A stretch of DNA of 59,909 bases, taken from assembly GCF_002879855.1 (NCBI RefSeq), contig NZ_PNYB01000032.1, forward strand, positions 1 through 59,909, given 5' to 3'. This document shows, one piece after another, positions 18,732-30,038 of the stretch. Position 1 is the stretch's first letter, and each line of letters opens with the position of its first letter. The translations under genes and the position numbers were made by a program. The notes beneath the pieces are model-generated. The model worked only from the letters and a program-made list of their open reading frames with translations, had not been told where the DNA came from and did not search any database. Source of the stretch: Trinickia soli (lineage in GTDB: Bacteria > Pseudomonadota > Gammaproteobacteria > Burkholderiales > Burkholderiaceae).

Positions 18732-20513
18732 TCACTTCTTGCGTTGCGGCGGCAAGTCGGTGCAGACACCTTCGTATAGCTCAGCTGCCATCCCGATCGA
18801 TTCGCCGAGCGTCGGATGCGGATGGATCGTGCGGCCGATGTCGGTTGCGTCCGCGCCCATTTCGATGGCCAGGCACACTTCGCTGATGAGATCGCCCGCA
18901 TTCAAGCCGACGATCCCGCCGCCGATCACACGATGCGTCTCCTCGTCGAAGATCAGCTTCGTAAAGCCTTCGTCGCGCCCGTTGGCGATGGCGCGACCCG
19001 ACGCGGCCCACGGGAACACCGCCTTGCCGTACTTGATGCCCTCGGCCTTGCACTGGTCTTCCGTCTTGCCGGCCCATGCGACTTCCGGGTCGGTGTAAGC
19101 GACCGACGGAATCTGAATCGCGTCGAAGTAGGCCTTCTCGCCATGCGCGGCTTCGGCTGCGACGTGACCTTCATGCACAGCCTTGTGCGCGAGCATCGGC
19201 TGGCCGACGATATCGCCGATCGCAAAGATATGCGGCACGTTCGTGCGCATCTGCTTGTCGACGTCGATGAAGCCGCGCTCGGTCACCGCCACGCCTGCTT
19301 TGTCAGCGCCGATCTTCTTACCGTTCGGGCTGCGGCCGACGGCCACGAGCACGAGGTCGTAGCGCTGCGGCTCGGCAGGCGCCTGTTCGCCTTCGAACCT
19401 GACGTAGATGCCGTCCGATTTGGCTTCGGCCGATGCCGTCTTCGTCTTCAGCATGAGGTTCGCGAAGTGCTTGGCGCTGTATTTCTGCCAGACTTTCACG
19501 AGGTCACGGTCGGCGCCCATCATGAGGCCGTCGAGCATTTCGACGACATCGATCTTCGCACCCAGCGTCGCATAGACCGTCGCCATCTCGAGACCGATGA
19601 TGCCTCCGCCGATCACGAGCATGCGTTGCGGCACCTGACGCAATTCGAGCGCGCCCGTCGAATCCACGACGCGCGGATCTTCGGGCATGAACGGCAGCTT
19701 CACGGCTTGCGAGCCCGCTGCGATGATCGCCTGCTTGAACCTGACGACTTTCTTGCCGCCCTCGCCTTGCACTTCCAGGTGATGCGGATCGACGAATGCA
19801 CCGACGCCCGTCACCACTTCGACCTTACGCGCTTTCGCCATGCCGGCGAGGCCCGTCGTCAACTTTTTGACGACGCCCGATTTGAACGCGCGCAGTTTGT
19901 CGAGATCGATCTGCGGCTTGCCGAAAGTAATACCGTGCTCTGCCAGTGCCGCGACCTCATCGGTGAGGAGCGCCGTATGCAGCAGTGCCTTCGACGGAAT
20001 GCAGCCTACGTTCAAGCAGACGCCGCCGAGCGACGAATAGCGCTCGACGAGCACCGTCTTCATGCCGAGGTCGGCGGAGCGGAACGCTGCCGAATAGCCG
20101 CCGGGGCCGGCACCGAGAACGAGCATGTCGCATTCGATGTCTGCCGAGCCGGAGAAGCTGCCGGCTTGCGGCGCGGCAGCCGGTGCGGAAGCAACTGCTG
20201 CCGAAGCGGACGGCGCGGCAGCAGCCGCCTGCGGCGCGGGCGTGCTTTGGGCCGGGCTGGGTGCGGCTGCTGCAGCGGCCGCTTCGACCAGCGCGACAAC
20301 GGTGCCCTGCGAGACCTTGTCGCCTGCCTTGATCTTGACTTCCTTGACGGTGCCGGCGACATCGCTCGGCACTTCCATGGACGCCTTATCCGATTCGAGC
20401 GTCAGCAGCGACTGTTCTTTCTCGATGACGTCGCCGGGTTTGACGTTGACTTCGATGACGTCGACGTCTTTGAAATCGCCAATATCGGGTACTTTGACTT
20501 CGATGAGACTCAT
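18732..20513 (-). CDS. lpdA: dihydrolipoyl dehydrogenase (E3) with N-terminal lipoyl domain
   Basis: E3 of pyruvate dehydrogenase: reoxidises dihydrolipoamide and makes NADH. 593 residues. A lipoyl domain at 1-80 has its lipoylated lysine at K43 (ESDKASMEV); an Ala/Pro linker (about 80-122) leads to the FAD domain (GAGPGG), the redox pair C166/C171 (GGVCLNVGC) and the C-terminal His-Glu dyad in HPHPTLGES. The added lipoyl domain is common for this locus in Burkholderiales. It is the third gene after aceE and aceF, separated from aceF by 343 bases that hold a repeat element. AGGGG precedes the ATG. Confidence 0.96.
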   Translation of the reverse strand: MSLIEVKVPDIGDFKDVDVIEVNVKPGDVIEKEQSLLTLESDKASMEVPSDVAGTVKEVKIKAGDKVSQGTVVALVEAAAAAAAPSPAQSTPAPQAAAAAPSASAAVASAPAAAPQAGSFSGSADIECDMLVLGAGPGGYSAAFRSADLGMKTVLVERYSSLGGVCLNVGCIPSKALLHTALLTDEVAALAEHGITFGKPQIDLDKLRAFKSGVVKKLTTGLAGMAKARKVEVVTGVGAFVDPHHLEVQGEGGKKVVRFKQAIIAAGSQAVKLPFMPEDPRVVDSTGALELRQVPQRMLVIGGGIIGLEMATVYATLGAKIDVVEMLDGLMMGADRDLVKVWQKYSAKHFANLMLKTKTASAEAKSDGIYVRFEGEQAPAEPQRYDLVLVAVGRSPNGKKIGADKAGVAVTERGFIDVDKQMRTNVPHIFAIGDIVGQPMLAHKAVHEGHVAAEAAHGEKAYFDAIQIPSVAYTDPEVAWAGKTEDQCKAEGIKYGKAVFPWAASGRAIANGRDEGFTKLIFDEETHRVIGGGIVGLNAGDLISEVCLAIEMGADATDIGRTIHPHPTLGESIGMAAELYEGVCTDLPPQRKK

Positions 20514-20856
20514 GTACGTCCCCTTCTTGTTTAGCAGCTGACAGAGGGAGGCAACTCGCGTGTTGAACGGTCAGCGCGAAGCGCTCGGGCGAACCCACCC
20601 ACCGTGCGCCTACGGCCTGACAGTCAGCGCGGGCGTATGGGCGAGACCACCTTTGCTGTCCGCCCAAGGACGCGCCTTTCTTTTGGTTACTTTTCTTTGG
20701 AAGTGTGCCCCGAAGGAAATCCCCTTGGGGGGCAAAGAAAAGTGACCGCCGCCCCGCGCAGGGGCAACGCTAGCAGACCGCTAAGAAAGCAAGTCCAACG
20801 AGAGAGCGTGAACCACAAAAATAAAAACCCACGCCCCCGCGAGCCCCCCCCCAACA
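20514..20856. other. aceF-lpdA gap with repeat element
   Basis: A 343-base stretch without a gene, inside what is normally a tight operon. Its centre holds the long hairpin at 20685-20747. The part next to aceF (20760-20850) is purine-rich and shows nothing I can name. Confidence 0.7.
20685..20747. repeat. Burkholderiaceae-type intergenic palindromic repeat
   Basis: GGTTACTTTTCTTTG (20685-20699) and CAAAGAAAAGTGACC (20733-20747) form a 15-bp stem with one wobble. An inner near-stem CCCCGAAGG / CCTTGGGGG extends it. The flank CGCCGCCCCGCGCAGGGGCA resembles a motif I recall being repeated between genes in many Burkholderia and Paraburkholderia genomes; no second copy is in this window. Confidence 0.7.
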
Positions 20857-22542
20857 TCAAAGAATCACGCGCCGGAAATCAGCAAGCAACGCGCCGAGAT
20901 AAGCATTGAACCGCGCGGCTTCCGCGCCGTCGATCACACGGTGATCGTACGAGAGCGACAGCGGCAACGTGAGGCGCGGCGCAAACTGCTTGCCGTCCCA
21001 CACGGGCTTCATCGCACTGCGCGACAAACCGAGAATCGCGACTTCGGGGGCATTGATGATCGGCGTGAAGTTCGTGCCGCCGATGCCGCCCAAAGACGAA
21101 ATCGAGAAGCAGCCGCCTTGCATCTGATCGGGCTTGAGCTTGCCTTCGCGCGCGAGCTTCGAGAGGTCGGCCATTTCCCGGGCGATCTCGATGAGTCCCT
21201 TCTTGTCGGCATCGCGAATGACGGGCACGACGAGCCCGTTCGGCGTATCGGCCGCGAAACCGACGTGGTAGTACTGCTTGAAAACGAGATTGTCGCCATC
21301 GATGCTCGCGTTGAAGGTCGGGAATTTCTTCAGCGCCGAGACGACGGCCTTGATCACGAATGCGAGCATTGTGATCTTCACACCGGCCTTTTCGTTTTCC
21401 TTGTTCAACTGCACGCGCAACGCTTCGAGTTCGGTGATGTCTGCTTCGTCGTTGTTCGTGACGTGCGGGATCATCACCCAGTTGCGGTGCAGATTGGCGC
21501 CCGAGATCTTCTTGATGCGCGAAAGCGGCTTGGGATCGATAGGACCGAACTTCGTGAAGTCGACCTTCGGCCACGGCAGCAGATTGAGCTCGCCGCCGCC
21601 CGCGCCAGCCGCCGGGGCCGGGGCCGCGCCGGACACCGCTCGCTGGCCCGTCATCACGCCCTTGACGAACGCGGTGACGTCCTCTTGCGTGATGCGCCCC
21701 TTCGGACCCGTACCGGGCACTTGTCCCACATCGACGCCCAGTTCGCGTGCGAATTTGCGCACGGACGGCGAGGCATGACTCGGACGACGTGCGCCGCCTT
21801 CGCCGGCCGGAATGATCGGCGCTTGCGCGAGTGCGGACGGCTGAGCCGGCACGCTGTGCGGCACGTCCGGGCGCGGCGAATCGGCCGGCGGCTCGACCTT
21901 CTTGGCCGGAGCGGCTGCCTCGCCTGCCGGCGCGGCGCCCGCTGCAGCTTGCGCCTCGACCAGCACGATCAGCGTGCCTTCCGACACGGAGTCGCCAACC
22001 TTGACCTTCACTTCCTTGACGACGCCGGCCACCGGACTCGGCACGTCCATGGTTGCCTTGTCCGATTCGAGCGTGACGAGCGATTGTTCTTTCTCAATGC
22101 GATCGCCGACCTTCACCGCGATTTCGATAACGGGCACATCTTTATAGTCGCCGATGTCCGGCACCTTCACTTCCTGCACGCCACCGCTGGCAGCCGGCGC
22201 GGCTGCCGCAGCAGGCGCGGCGGCGGCTTGTGCGGGCGCAGCCGCCTGCGCGGGCGCCGCGGCGCCGTTCGGCTGAGCAGGCTTTTGCGCTTGCGCGCCG
22301 CCGGCCGGCTCGAGCAGGATGATCAGCGTGCCTTCGGACACGGAATCGCCCTGCTTGACCTTCACTTCCTTGACGACACCGGCCTGGGGGCTCGGTACGT
22401 CCATCGTCGCCTTATCCGATTCGAGGGTGATGAGGGACTGTTCTTTGTCGACGGCATCGCCGGCCTTCACGAGGATGTCGATGACGGGCACGTCTTTGTA
22501 GTCGCCGATGTCCGGCACCTTGACTTCGATCGCTTCACTCAT
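20857..22542 (-). CDS. aceF: dihydrolipoyllysine acetyltransferase (E2), two lipoyl domains
   Basis: E2 core of pyruvate dehydrogenase. 561 residues: lipoyl domains at about 1-80 (K44) and 120-200 (K about 163), each with [11 protein letters not shown], joined by Ala/Pro linkers; an E1/E3-binding domain near 255-295 ([15 protein letters not shown]); and the acetyltransferase domain with catalytic His and Asp in [12 protein letters not shown]. The DNA of the two lipoyl domains is nearly repeated. Starts 84 bases after aceE, with GGAG upstream. Confidence 0.97.
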   Translation of the reverse strand: MSEAIEVKVPDIGDYKDVPVIDILVKAGDAVDKEQSLITLESDKATMDVPSPQAGVVKEVKVKQGDSVSEGTLIILLEPAGGAQAQKPAQPNGAAAPAQAAAPAQAAAAPAAAAAPAASGGVQEVKVPDIGDYKDVPVIEIAVKVGDRIEKEQSLVTLESDKATMDVPSPVAGVVKEVKVKVGDSVSEGTLIVLVEAQAAAGAAPAGEAAAPAKKVEPPADSPRPDVPHSVPAQPSALAQAPIIPAGEGGARRPSHASPSVRKFARELGVDVGQVPGTGPKGRITQEDVTAFVKGVMTGQRAVSGAAPAPAAGAGGGELNLLPWPKVDFTKFGPIDPKPLSRIKKISGANLHRNWVMIPHVTNNDEADITELEALRVQLNKENEKAGVKITMLAFVIKAVVSALKKFPTFNASIDGDNLVFKQYYHVGFAADTPNGLVVPVIRDADKKGLIEIAREMADLSKLAREGKLKPDQMQGGCFSISSLGGIGGTNFTPIINAPEVAILGLSRSAMKPVWDGKQFAPRLTLPLSLSYDHRVIDGAEAARFNAYLGALLADFRRVIL

Positions 22543-22626
22543 TGTTCGTGTCTCCAGGGCTCACAGAGGCGCGCCCGCCGTGTTTCCAAGCGGCGGGCGC
22601 GCATAGCCTCACGCGAAGGCGATGCC

Positions 22627-25323
<2,697 letters not shown>

Positions 25324-25396
25324 TCTCGTCTCCTGGATGGGGAATGCTCTTCGAACGGGCTACGCAGACCGGGGCCGGCCGCGGCAGTTGTCGGCG

Positions 25397-25426
25397 ATTG
25401 TAAAGAAGCTTGCGGTGCCTTAGCAA
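25397..25426 (-). promoter_or_regulatory. putative aceE promoter
   Basis: On the minus strand TTGCTA (25426-25421), 18 bases, TACAAT (25402-25397). Leader about 67 nt. Confidence 0.5.
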
Positions 25427-25472
25427 ACAATTTTTCGAATGACGAGATCATTTCTCATAATGCGGAATATTG

Positions 25473-25495
25473 CTGCAATGCATCTAAAATTGCAG
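25473..25495. promoter_or_regulatory. dyad between aceE and the sensor kinase
   Basis: CTGCAAT-N9-ATTGCAG, a perfect 7-bp inverted repeat with centres 16 bases apart, placed between the two divergent promoters. It has the look of an operator for a dimeric regulator; I cannot name which. Confidence 0.5.
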
Positions 25496-25581
25496 ACATC
25501 CGCGCGACAACGTGACGTCAGTTGCGCCGATTGAGCCGTCAATACGCTCGTTTTACGCCAATTGGTCTGAGCGTGCTGCGC

Positions 25582-25587
25582 TACAAT
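25582..25587 (+). promoter_or_regulatory. -10 box directly before the sensor kinase gene
   Basis: TACAAT ends seven bases before the ATG at 25595, so transcription would begin at or next to the start codon. No ribosome site is seen, which suggests a leaderless message. The -35 is poor. Confidence 0.5.
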
Positions 25588-25594
25588 TCGAGCC

Positions 25595-28111
25595 ATGTTG
25601 ACCGATCGGCTTTTTGCACGTTCGGCGCGGCCGTCCCGTCCCAGGGCGGATTCGGCGCCGTCTCGCTGGCACCACGGACCGTGGTGGTCCAATTCGTATT
25701 TGCTCACGCCGCTGCTTTCGATCCTCGTCTTTCTGGTGGTGATGAGCCTCATTCTGTGGAGCTTGAACCGGCGCGAGCAGCAACAACAGGAAGACACGCT
25801 GTACCGCAACGTCGCATGGGCGCAGCAACAGATCAGGCTGTCGATGACGGGCGCCCAGGAGCAATTGCAAGCGCTTGCGCGCGACATCGCGGCCGGCCAT
25901 GCCGATCAGCATTCGTTCGAAATGTCGACGGCCGATGTCATGCAGGGGCATCCCGAGGTCCTGTACCTGAACTGGTACACGGTGCAAAAGACGCCGCGCT
26001 GGCCGAACACCCCGCTGCCGCTCGCCGGCCAGCGCTTCGCGCGGCTCACCGATGCGCAAATGGACGAGGCCGTCAAAGCCGCGTTCGCCGATGCGCGCAG
26101 CACGCGCCGCCAGGTTTATTCGCCGCTCATCTATGACGATGTCGGCAACGGTTATCTGACGCTGCAAACGCCGATCTACCGCGATCGCGAGTTCCTTGGC
26201 TCGATCGCCGCCGTGTTTTCGATCGAAGGGATTCTCAAGCACGACATCCCGCCCGAGCTTTCGGCCAAGTACAAGATTTCGATCACCGACGCCAACAATC
26301 GCGAGCTCGCCACGACCTCGACGCGCCCGCGCCTGCCGCGCGATATCTTCTACGACCTGCCCCTCGATCCACCGGGCCAGGGCGTGACCGTGCGCGTCTA
26401 TGCATTCCCGCAAATCACGAACTTCACGAACAACACGCTCGTCTGGCTCGTGGCCGGGCTTTCGTGCTTCGTGCTGTGGAGCCTGTGGAGTCTGTGGAAG
26501 CACACGCGCCAGCGCTTCGAGGCGCAGCAGGCGCTCTATGCCGAAGCGTTCTTCCGTCGCGCGATGGAAAACTCGGTGCTGATCGGCATGCGCGTGCTCG
26601 ATATGCACGGTCGCATTACGCACGTGAATCCGGCGTTTTGCCGTATGACGGGCTGGGACGAAAGCGATCTGGTCGGCAAGACGGCGCCGTTCCCTTATTG
26701 GCCGCGCGATTCCTACCCCGAAATGCAGCGCCAGCTCGATATGACGCTGCGCGGCAAGGCTCCTTCGTCCGGGTTCGAGCTGCGCGTCCGGCGCAAGGAC
26801 GGCTCGCTGTTTCATGCGCGCCTGTACGTCTCGCCGCTCATCGACAGCTCGGGCCGTCAAACGGGCTGGATGTCGTCGATGACCGACATCACGGAACCGA
26901 AGCGCGCACGCGAGGAGCTGGCCGCCGCGCACGAGCGCTTCACGACCGTGCTCGAAAGTCTCGACGCGGCCGTGTCGGTGCTGGCCGCCGACGAAGCCGA
27001 GTTGCTCTTCGCGAATCGTTATTACCGCCATTTGTTCGGCATCCGGCCCGACGGCCATCTCGAACTGGCCGGAGGCGGCTTCGACAGCGCGCAGGCGTCG
27101 TCCGATTCGATCGACATGGTCGATGCTTACGCCGGCCTGCCCGCGGCCGCGCTGACGGAAAGCGCGGCGGACGCCCAGGAAATCTACGTCCAGAGCATCC
27201 AGAAATGGTTCGAAGTGCGGCGCCAGTATATCCAGTGGGTCGACGGCCATCTGGCGCAGATGCAAATCGCGACCGATATCACGACGCGCAAGCAGGCGCA
27301 GGAGCTCGCGCGTCAGCAGGAAGAGAAGCTGCACTTCACGAGCCGCCTGATGACGATGGGCGAAATGGCTTCGTCGCTCGCGCACGAACTCAACCAGCCG
27401 CTCGCTGCCATCAACAATTACTGCTCGGGCACCGTCGCGCTCGTCAAGGCGGGCCGCACGACGCAGGAGACGCTGCTGCCCGTGCTCGAGAAAACAGCCC
27501 AGCAGGCCGTGCGGGCCGGCATGATCATCAAGCGTATCCGCGAGTTCGTGAAGCGCAGCGAACCCAAGCGCCAAGCCGCACGCGTCTCGGATATCGTCGC
27601 CGACGCAGTCGGTCTGGCCGAGATCGAAGCGCGCAAGCGTCGCATTCGCATCCTCACCGAAATCCGCTCGCGGCTGCCCGTCATTTACGTCGACCCCGTG
27701 CTGATCGAGCAGGTTCTCGTCAATCTGCTCAAGAATGCCGCCGAGGCCATGCACGACGCGCGGCCCAACGCGATCGACCCGATCATCCGCGTCATCGTCA
27801 GGCTCGACGCCGGGTTCGTATGCATCAGCGTCATCGATCAGGGCCCCGGTGTCGACGAAGCGGCCATCGAACGGCTGTTCGAGCCGTTTTACAGCACGAA
27901 GTCGGACGGCATGGGCATGGGATTGAACATCTGCCGCTCGATCATCGAATCGCATCGGGGCCGTCTGTGGGTTGTCAACAACGTCGACGACAACGGCAGG
28001 ATCACAGGCGCCACGTTTCACTGTAGTCTGCCGATCGGCGAGCCTGGCGATCCGAGCCACATCGGCACGGTCGAGGCGCCGAGACCACAAACCGTTACGG
28101 GAGAGCTATGA
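25595..28111 (+). CDS. membrane PAS-domain sensor histidine kinase (DctS/FixL-like)
   Basis: 838 residues. Membrane segments at about 33-55 and 286-305 enclose a periplasmic sensing domain. A PAS domain follows (about 325-440), then a weaker PAS-like region, and a HisKA/HATPase_c kinase with the H-box LAHELNQPLAAI near 598, an N-box VNLLKNAAEAM and G boxes DQGPGV and GMGMGLN. With its FixJ-type partner it resembles FixL/FixJ and DctS/DctR. The first PAS has no histidine where FixL binds haem (PYWPRDSYPEM), so haem sensing is not supported; the periplasmic domain fits a small-molecule sensor better. The regulator gene overlaps its stop by four bases. Confidence 0.9.
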   Translation: MLTDRLFARSARPSRPRADSAPSRWHHGPWWSNSYLLTPLLSILVFLVVMSLILWSLNRREQQQQEDTLYRNVAWAQQQIRLSMTGAQEQLQALARDIAAGHADQHSFEMSTADVMQGHPEVLYLNWYTVQKTPRWPNTPLPLAGQRFARLTDAQMDEAVKAAFADARSTRRQVYSPLIYDDVGNGYLTLQTPIYRDREFLGSIAAVFSIEGILKHDIPPELSAKYKISITDANNRELATTSTRPRLPRDIFYDLPLDPPGQGVTVRVYAFPQITNFTNNTLVWLVAGLSCFVLWSLWSLWKHTRQRFEAQQALYAEAFFRRAMENSVLIGMRVLDMHGRITHVNPAFCRMTGWDESDLVGKTAPFPYWPRDSYPEMQRQLDMTLRGKAPSSGFELRVRRKDGSLFHARLYVSPLIDSSGRQTGWMSSMTDITEPKRAREELAAAHERFTTVLESLDAAVSVLAADEAELLFANRYYRHLFGIRPDGHLELAGGGFDSAQASSDSIDMVDAYAGLPAAALTESAADAQEIYVQSIQKWFEVRRQYIQWVDGHLAQMQIATDITTRKQAQELARQQEEKLHFTSRLMTMGEMASSLAHELNQPLAAINNYCSGTVALVKAGRTTQETLLPVLEKTAQQAVRAGMIIKRIREFVKRSEPKRQAARVSDIVADAVGLAEIEARKRRIRILTEIRSRLPVIYVDPVLIEQVLVNLLKNAAEAMHDARPNAIDPIIRVIVRLDAGFVCISVIDQGPGVDEAAIERLFEPFYSTKSDGMGMGLNICRSIIESHRGRLWVVNNVDDNGRITGATFHCSLPIGEPGDPSHIGTVEAPRPQTVTGEL

Positions 28112-28752
28112 GCAGCCCAGTCACCAGTCAAGAAACCGTCTTCGTGGTCGACGATGACGAAGCCGTGCGGGATTCACTGCGCTGGCTTTTGGAAGCGAAC
28201 GGCTATCGCGTGCAGTGCTTTTCGAGCGCCGAGCAGTTTCTCGAGGCCTACCAGCCTGGACCACACGCCGGCCAGATCGCCTGCCTCATCCTCGATGTGC
28301 GCATGTCGGGCATGAGCGGACTCGAACTGCAAGAGCGCCTTATCGCAGAAAACGCCTCGCTGCCGATCATCTTCGTCACGGGTCACGGTGATGTGCCGAT
28401 GGCCGTCTCGACCATGAAGAAAGGTGCGATGGATTTCATCGAGAAGCCGTTCGACGAAGCGGAACTTCGCAAACTGGTCGAGCGCATGCTCGACAAAGCG
28501 CGCAGCGAGAGCAGCACCGTGCAGCAGCAGCGCGCGGCAGCAGAGCGCCTGGGCAAGCTCACGGCGCGCGAACATCAGGTGCTCGAGCGCATCATCGCCG
28601 GCCGCTTGAACAAGCAGATCGCCGACGACCTCGGCATCAGCATCAAGACGGTCGAAGCGCACCGCGCCAACATCATGGAAAAGCTCAACGTCAACACGGT
28701 GGCCGATCTGCTGCGCCTCGCGCTGTCGAACAAGCCCGCCAACCAGGCGTAA
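28108..28752 (+). CDS. FixJ/NarL-type response regulator
   Basis: 214 residues: receiver domain 8-125 with acidic pocket VVDDDE and phospho-acceptor D63 (LILDVRMSG), then a LuxR-type HTH at about 148-205 ([33 protein letters not shown]). The start ATG overlaps the kinase stop (ATGA), which means translational coupling and a cognate pair. Its targets are not shown here; the dyad between aceE and the kinase is one candidate. Confidence 0.93.
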   Translation: MSSPVTSQETVFVVDDDEAVRDSLRWLLEANGYRVQCFSSAEQFLEAYQPGPHAGQIACLILDVRMSGMSGLELQERLIAENASLPIIFVTGHGDVPMAVSTMKKGAMDFIEKPFDEAELRKLVERMLDKARSESSTVQQQRAAAERLGKLTAREHQVLERIIAGRLNKQIADDLGISIKTVEAHRANIMEKLNVNTVADLLRLALSNKPANQA

Positions 28753-28789
28753 CGTTCCGCCCGGCGCACGCCGGTCCGCCTGCTCCCGC

Positions 28790-28811
28790 CCCGGCGCGCG
28801 TTCGCGCCGGG
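28790..28811 (+). terminator. hairpin after the response regulator gene
   Basis: CCCGGCGCG (28790-28798) and CGCGCCGGG (28803-28811) form a perfect 9-bp stem with a 4-base loop, 38 bases after the stop. There is no T-run, so it may be a stabilising hairpin or weak terminator. Confidence 0.45.
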
Positions 28812-28843
28812 ACTTCCCTCCACGTCGGGATGGCGTCCGACGC

Positions 28844-28849
28844 TATAAT
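28844..28849 (+). promoter_or_regulatory. -10 box upstream of folD
   Basis: A perfect TATAAT 175 bases before the folD ATG, with no clear -35. If used, folD has a leader of about 168 nt in which I see no known riboswitch. Confidence 0.45.
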
Positions 28850-29023
28850 CACGCTTTTGTCACGCGCCGCGATGCGTCGGCGGCCGCCGCCGCCCATGCC
28901 AGTCGCCGGGCACGCATGCTTTGCTGTTCGCACCCGAACCATCGAAGCCGAGCGCCTTGCCCCGCTGGCCCCCGCCCCTCGCGCGACCGCTGCTTTTCAT
29001 CGTCTCATTCTCGACCGACCACC

Positions 29024-29881
29024 ATGACAGCCAAACTGATCGACGGCCTTGCTCTTTCCAGGACCCTTCGCGCCGATGTCGCCGCGCGAGCCGCCCAGCT
29101 CACCGCGCGCGGCCACCAGCCGGGGCTCGCGGTGGTGCTCGTCGGTGACAACCCGGCCAGCGAAGTGTACGTGCGCAACAAGGTGAAAGCCTGCGAAGAC
29201 AACGGCCTGTATTCCACTTACGACCGCTATCCCGCCACGCTCTCCGAGGCCGATCTGCTCGCGCGCATCGACGCGCTGAACCGCGATCCGCGCATTCACG
29301 GCATCCTGGTGCAACTGCCGCTGCCGCAGCATATCGACAGCCACAAAGTCATCGAAGCCATCGCGCCCGAGAAAGACGTCGACGGCTTCCATGTGGCGAA
29401 TGCCGGCGCATTGATGACCGGCAAACCGCTGTTTCGTCCCTGCACCCCCTACGGCGTCATGAAAATGTTCGAAGCGTACGGCGTCGAATTGCAGGGCGCG
29501 AACGCCGTCGTGATCGGTCGTTCGAACATCGTCGGCAAACCGATGGCCATGCTGTTGCTCGAAGCCGGCGCCACCGTCACGATCTGCCATAGCAAGACAC
29601 GCGATTTGCCCGGCCATACGCGCGCGGCCGATATCGTCGTGGCCGCGACCGGGCGGCGCAACATCCTGACGGCCGACATGGTCAAGCCCGGCGCAACGGT
29701 CATCGACGTCGGCATGAACCGCGACGACGCCGGCAAGCTCTGCGGCGACGTCGATTTCGCCGGCGTATCGGCAGTGGCCGGACTCATTACGCCGGTGCCG
29801 GGCGGCGTCGGTCCTATGACGATCACGATGCTGCTCGTCAATACGATCGAAGCGGCCGAGCGCAGCGCGGCGCAAGGCTGA
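29024..29881 (+). CDS. folD: methylenetetrahydrofolate dehydrogenase/cyclohydrolase FolD
   Basis: Bifunctional one-carbon enzyme converting 5,10-methylene-THF to 10-formyl-THF with NADP. 285 residues. The catalytic lysine is K53 in [13 protein letters not shown]; the conserved [15 protein letters not shown] and [12 protein letters not shown] motifs are all present. The ATG at 29024 gives the family N-terminus MTAKLIDG; an upstream in-frame ATG is not supported. Confidence 0.97.
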   Translation: MTAKLIDGLALSRTLRADVAARAAQLTARGHQPGLAVVLVGDNPASEVYVRNKVKACEDNGLYSTYDRYPATLSEADLLARIDALNRDPRIHGILVQLPLPQHIDSHKVIEAIAPEKDVDGFHVANAGALMTGKPLFRPCTPYGVMKMFEAYGVELQGANAVVIGRSNIVGKPMAMLLLEAGATVTICHSKTRDLPGHTRAADIVVAATGRRNILTADMVKPGATVIDVGMNRDDAGKLCGDVDFAGVSAVAGLITPVPGGVGPMTITMLLVNTIEAAERSAAQG

Positions 29882-29901
29882 GCCAGCCGCGGCACGGTCG
29901 G

Positions 29902-29929
29902 CGCACGGACGATCGGGATCGGCCGTGCG
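29902..29929 (+). terminator. possible terminator of folD
   Basis: CGCACGG (29902-29908) and CCGTGCG (29923-29929) pair, with an inner GATC/GATC, followed by GACGAAAAATC. The stem is good but lacks a T-run on the + strand. Confidence 0.35.
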
Positions 29930-30038
29930 GACGAAAAATCGCGCGTGCATTTGGAATCGGCGCGCCTCGCCCCAATAATGTCGGAATCGGGCGCTCGAAG
30001 CGCCCGCCTCTCTACACTCGACAGACAGGACCAGCGCT

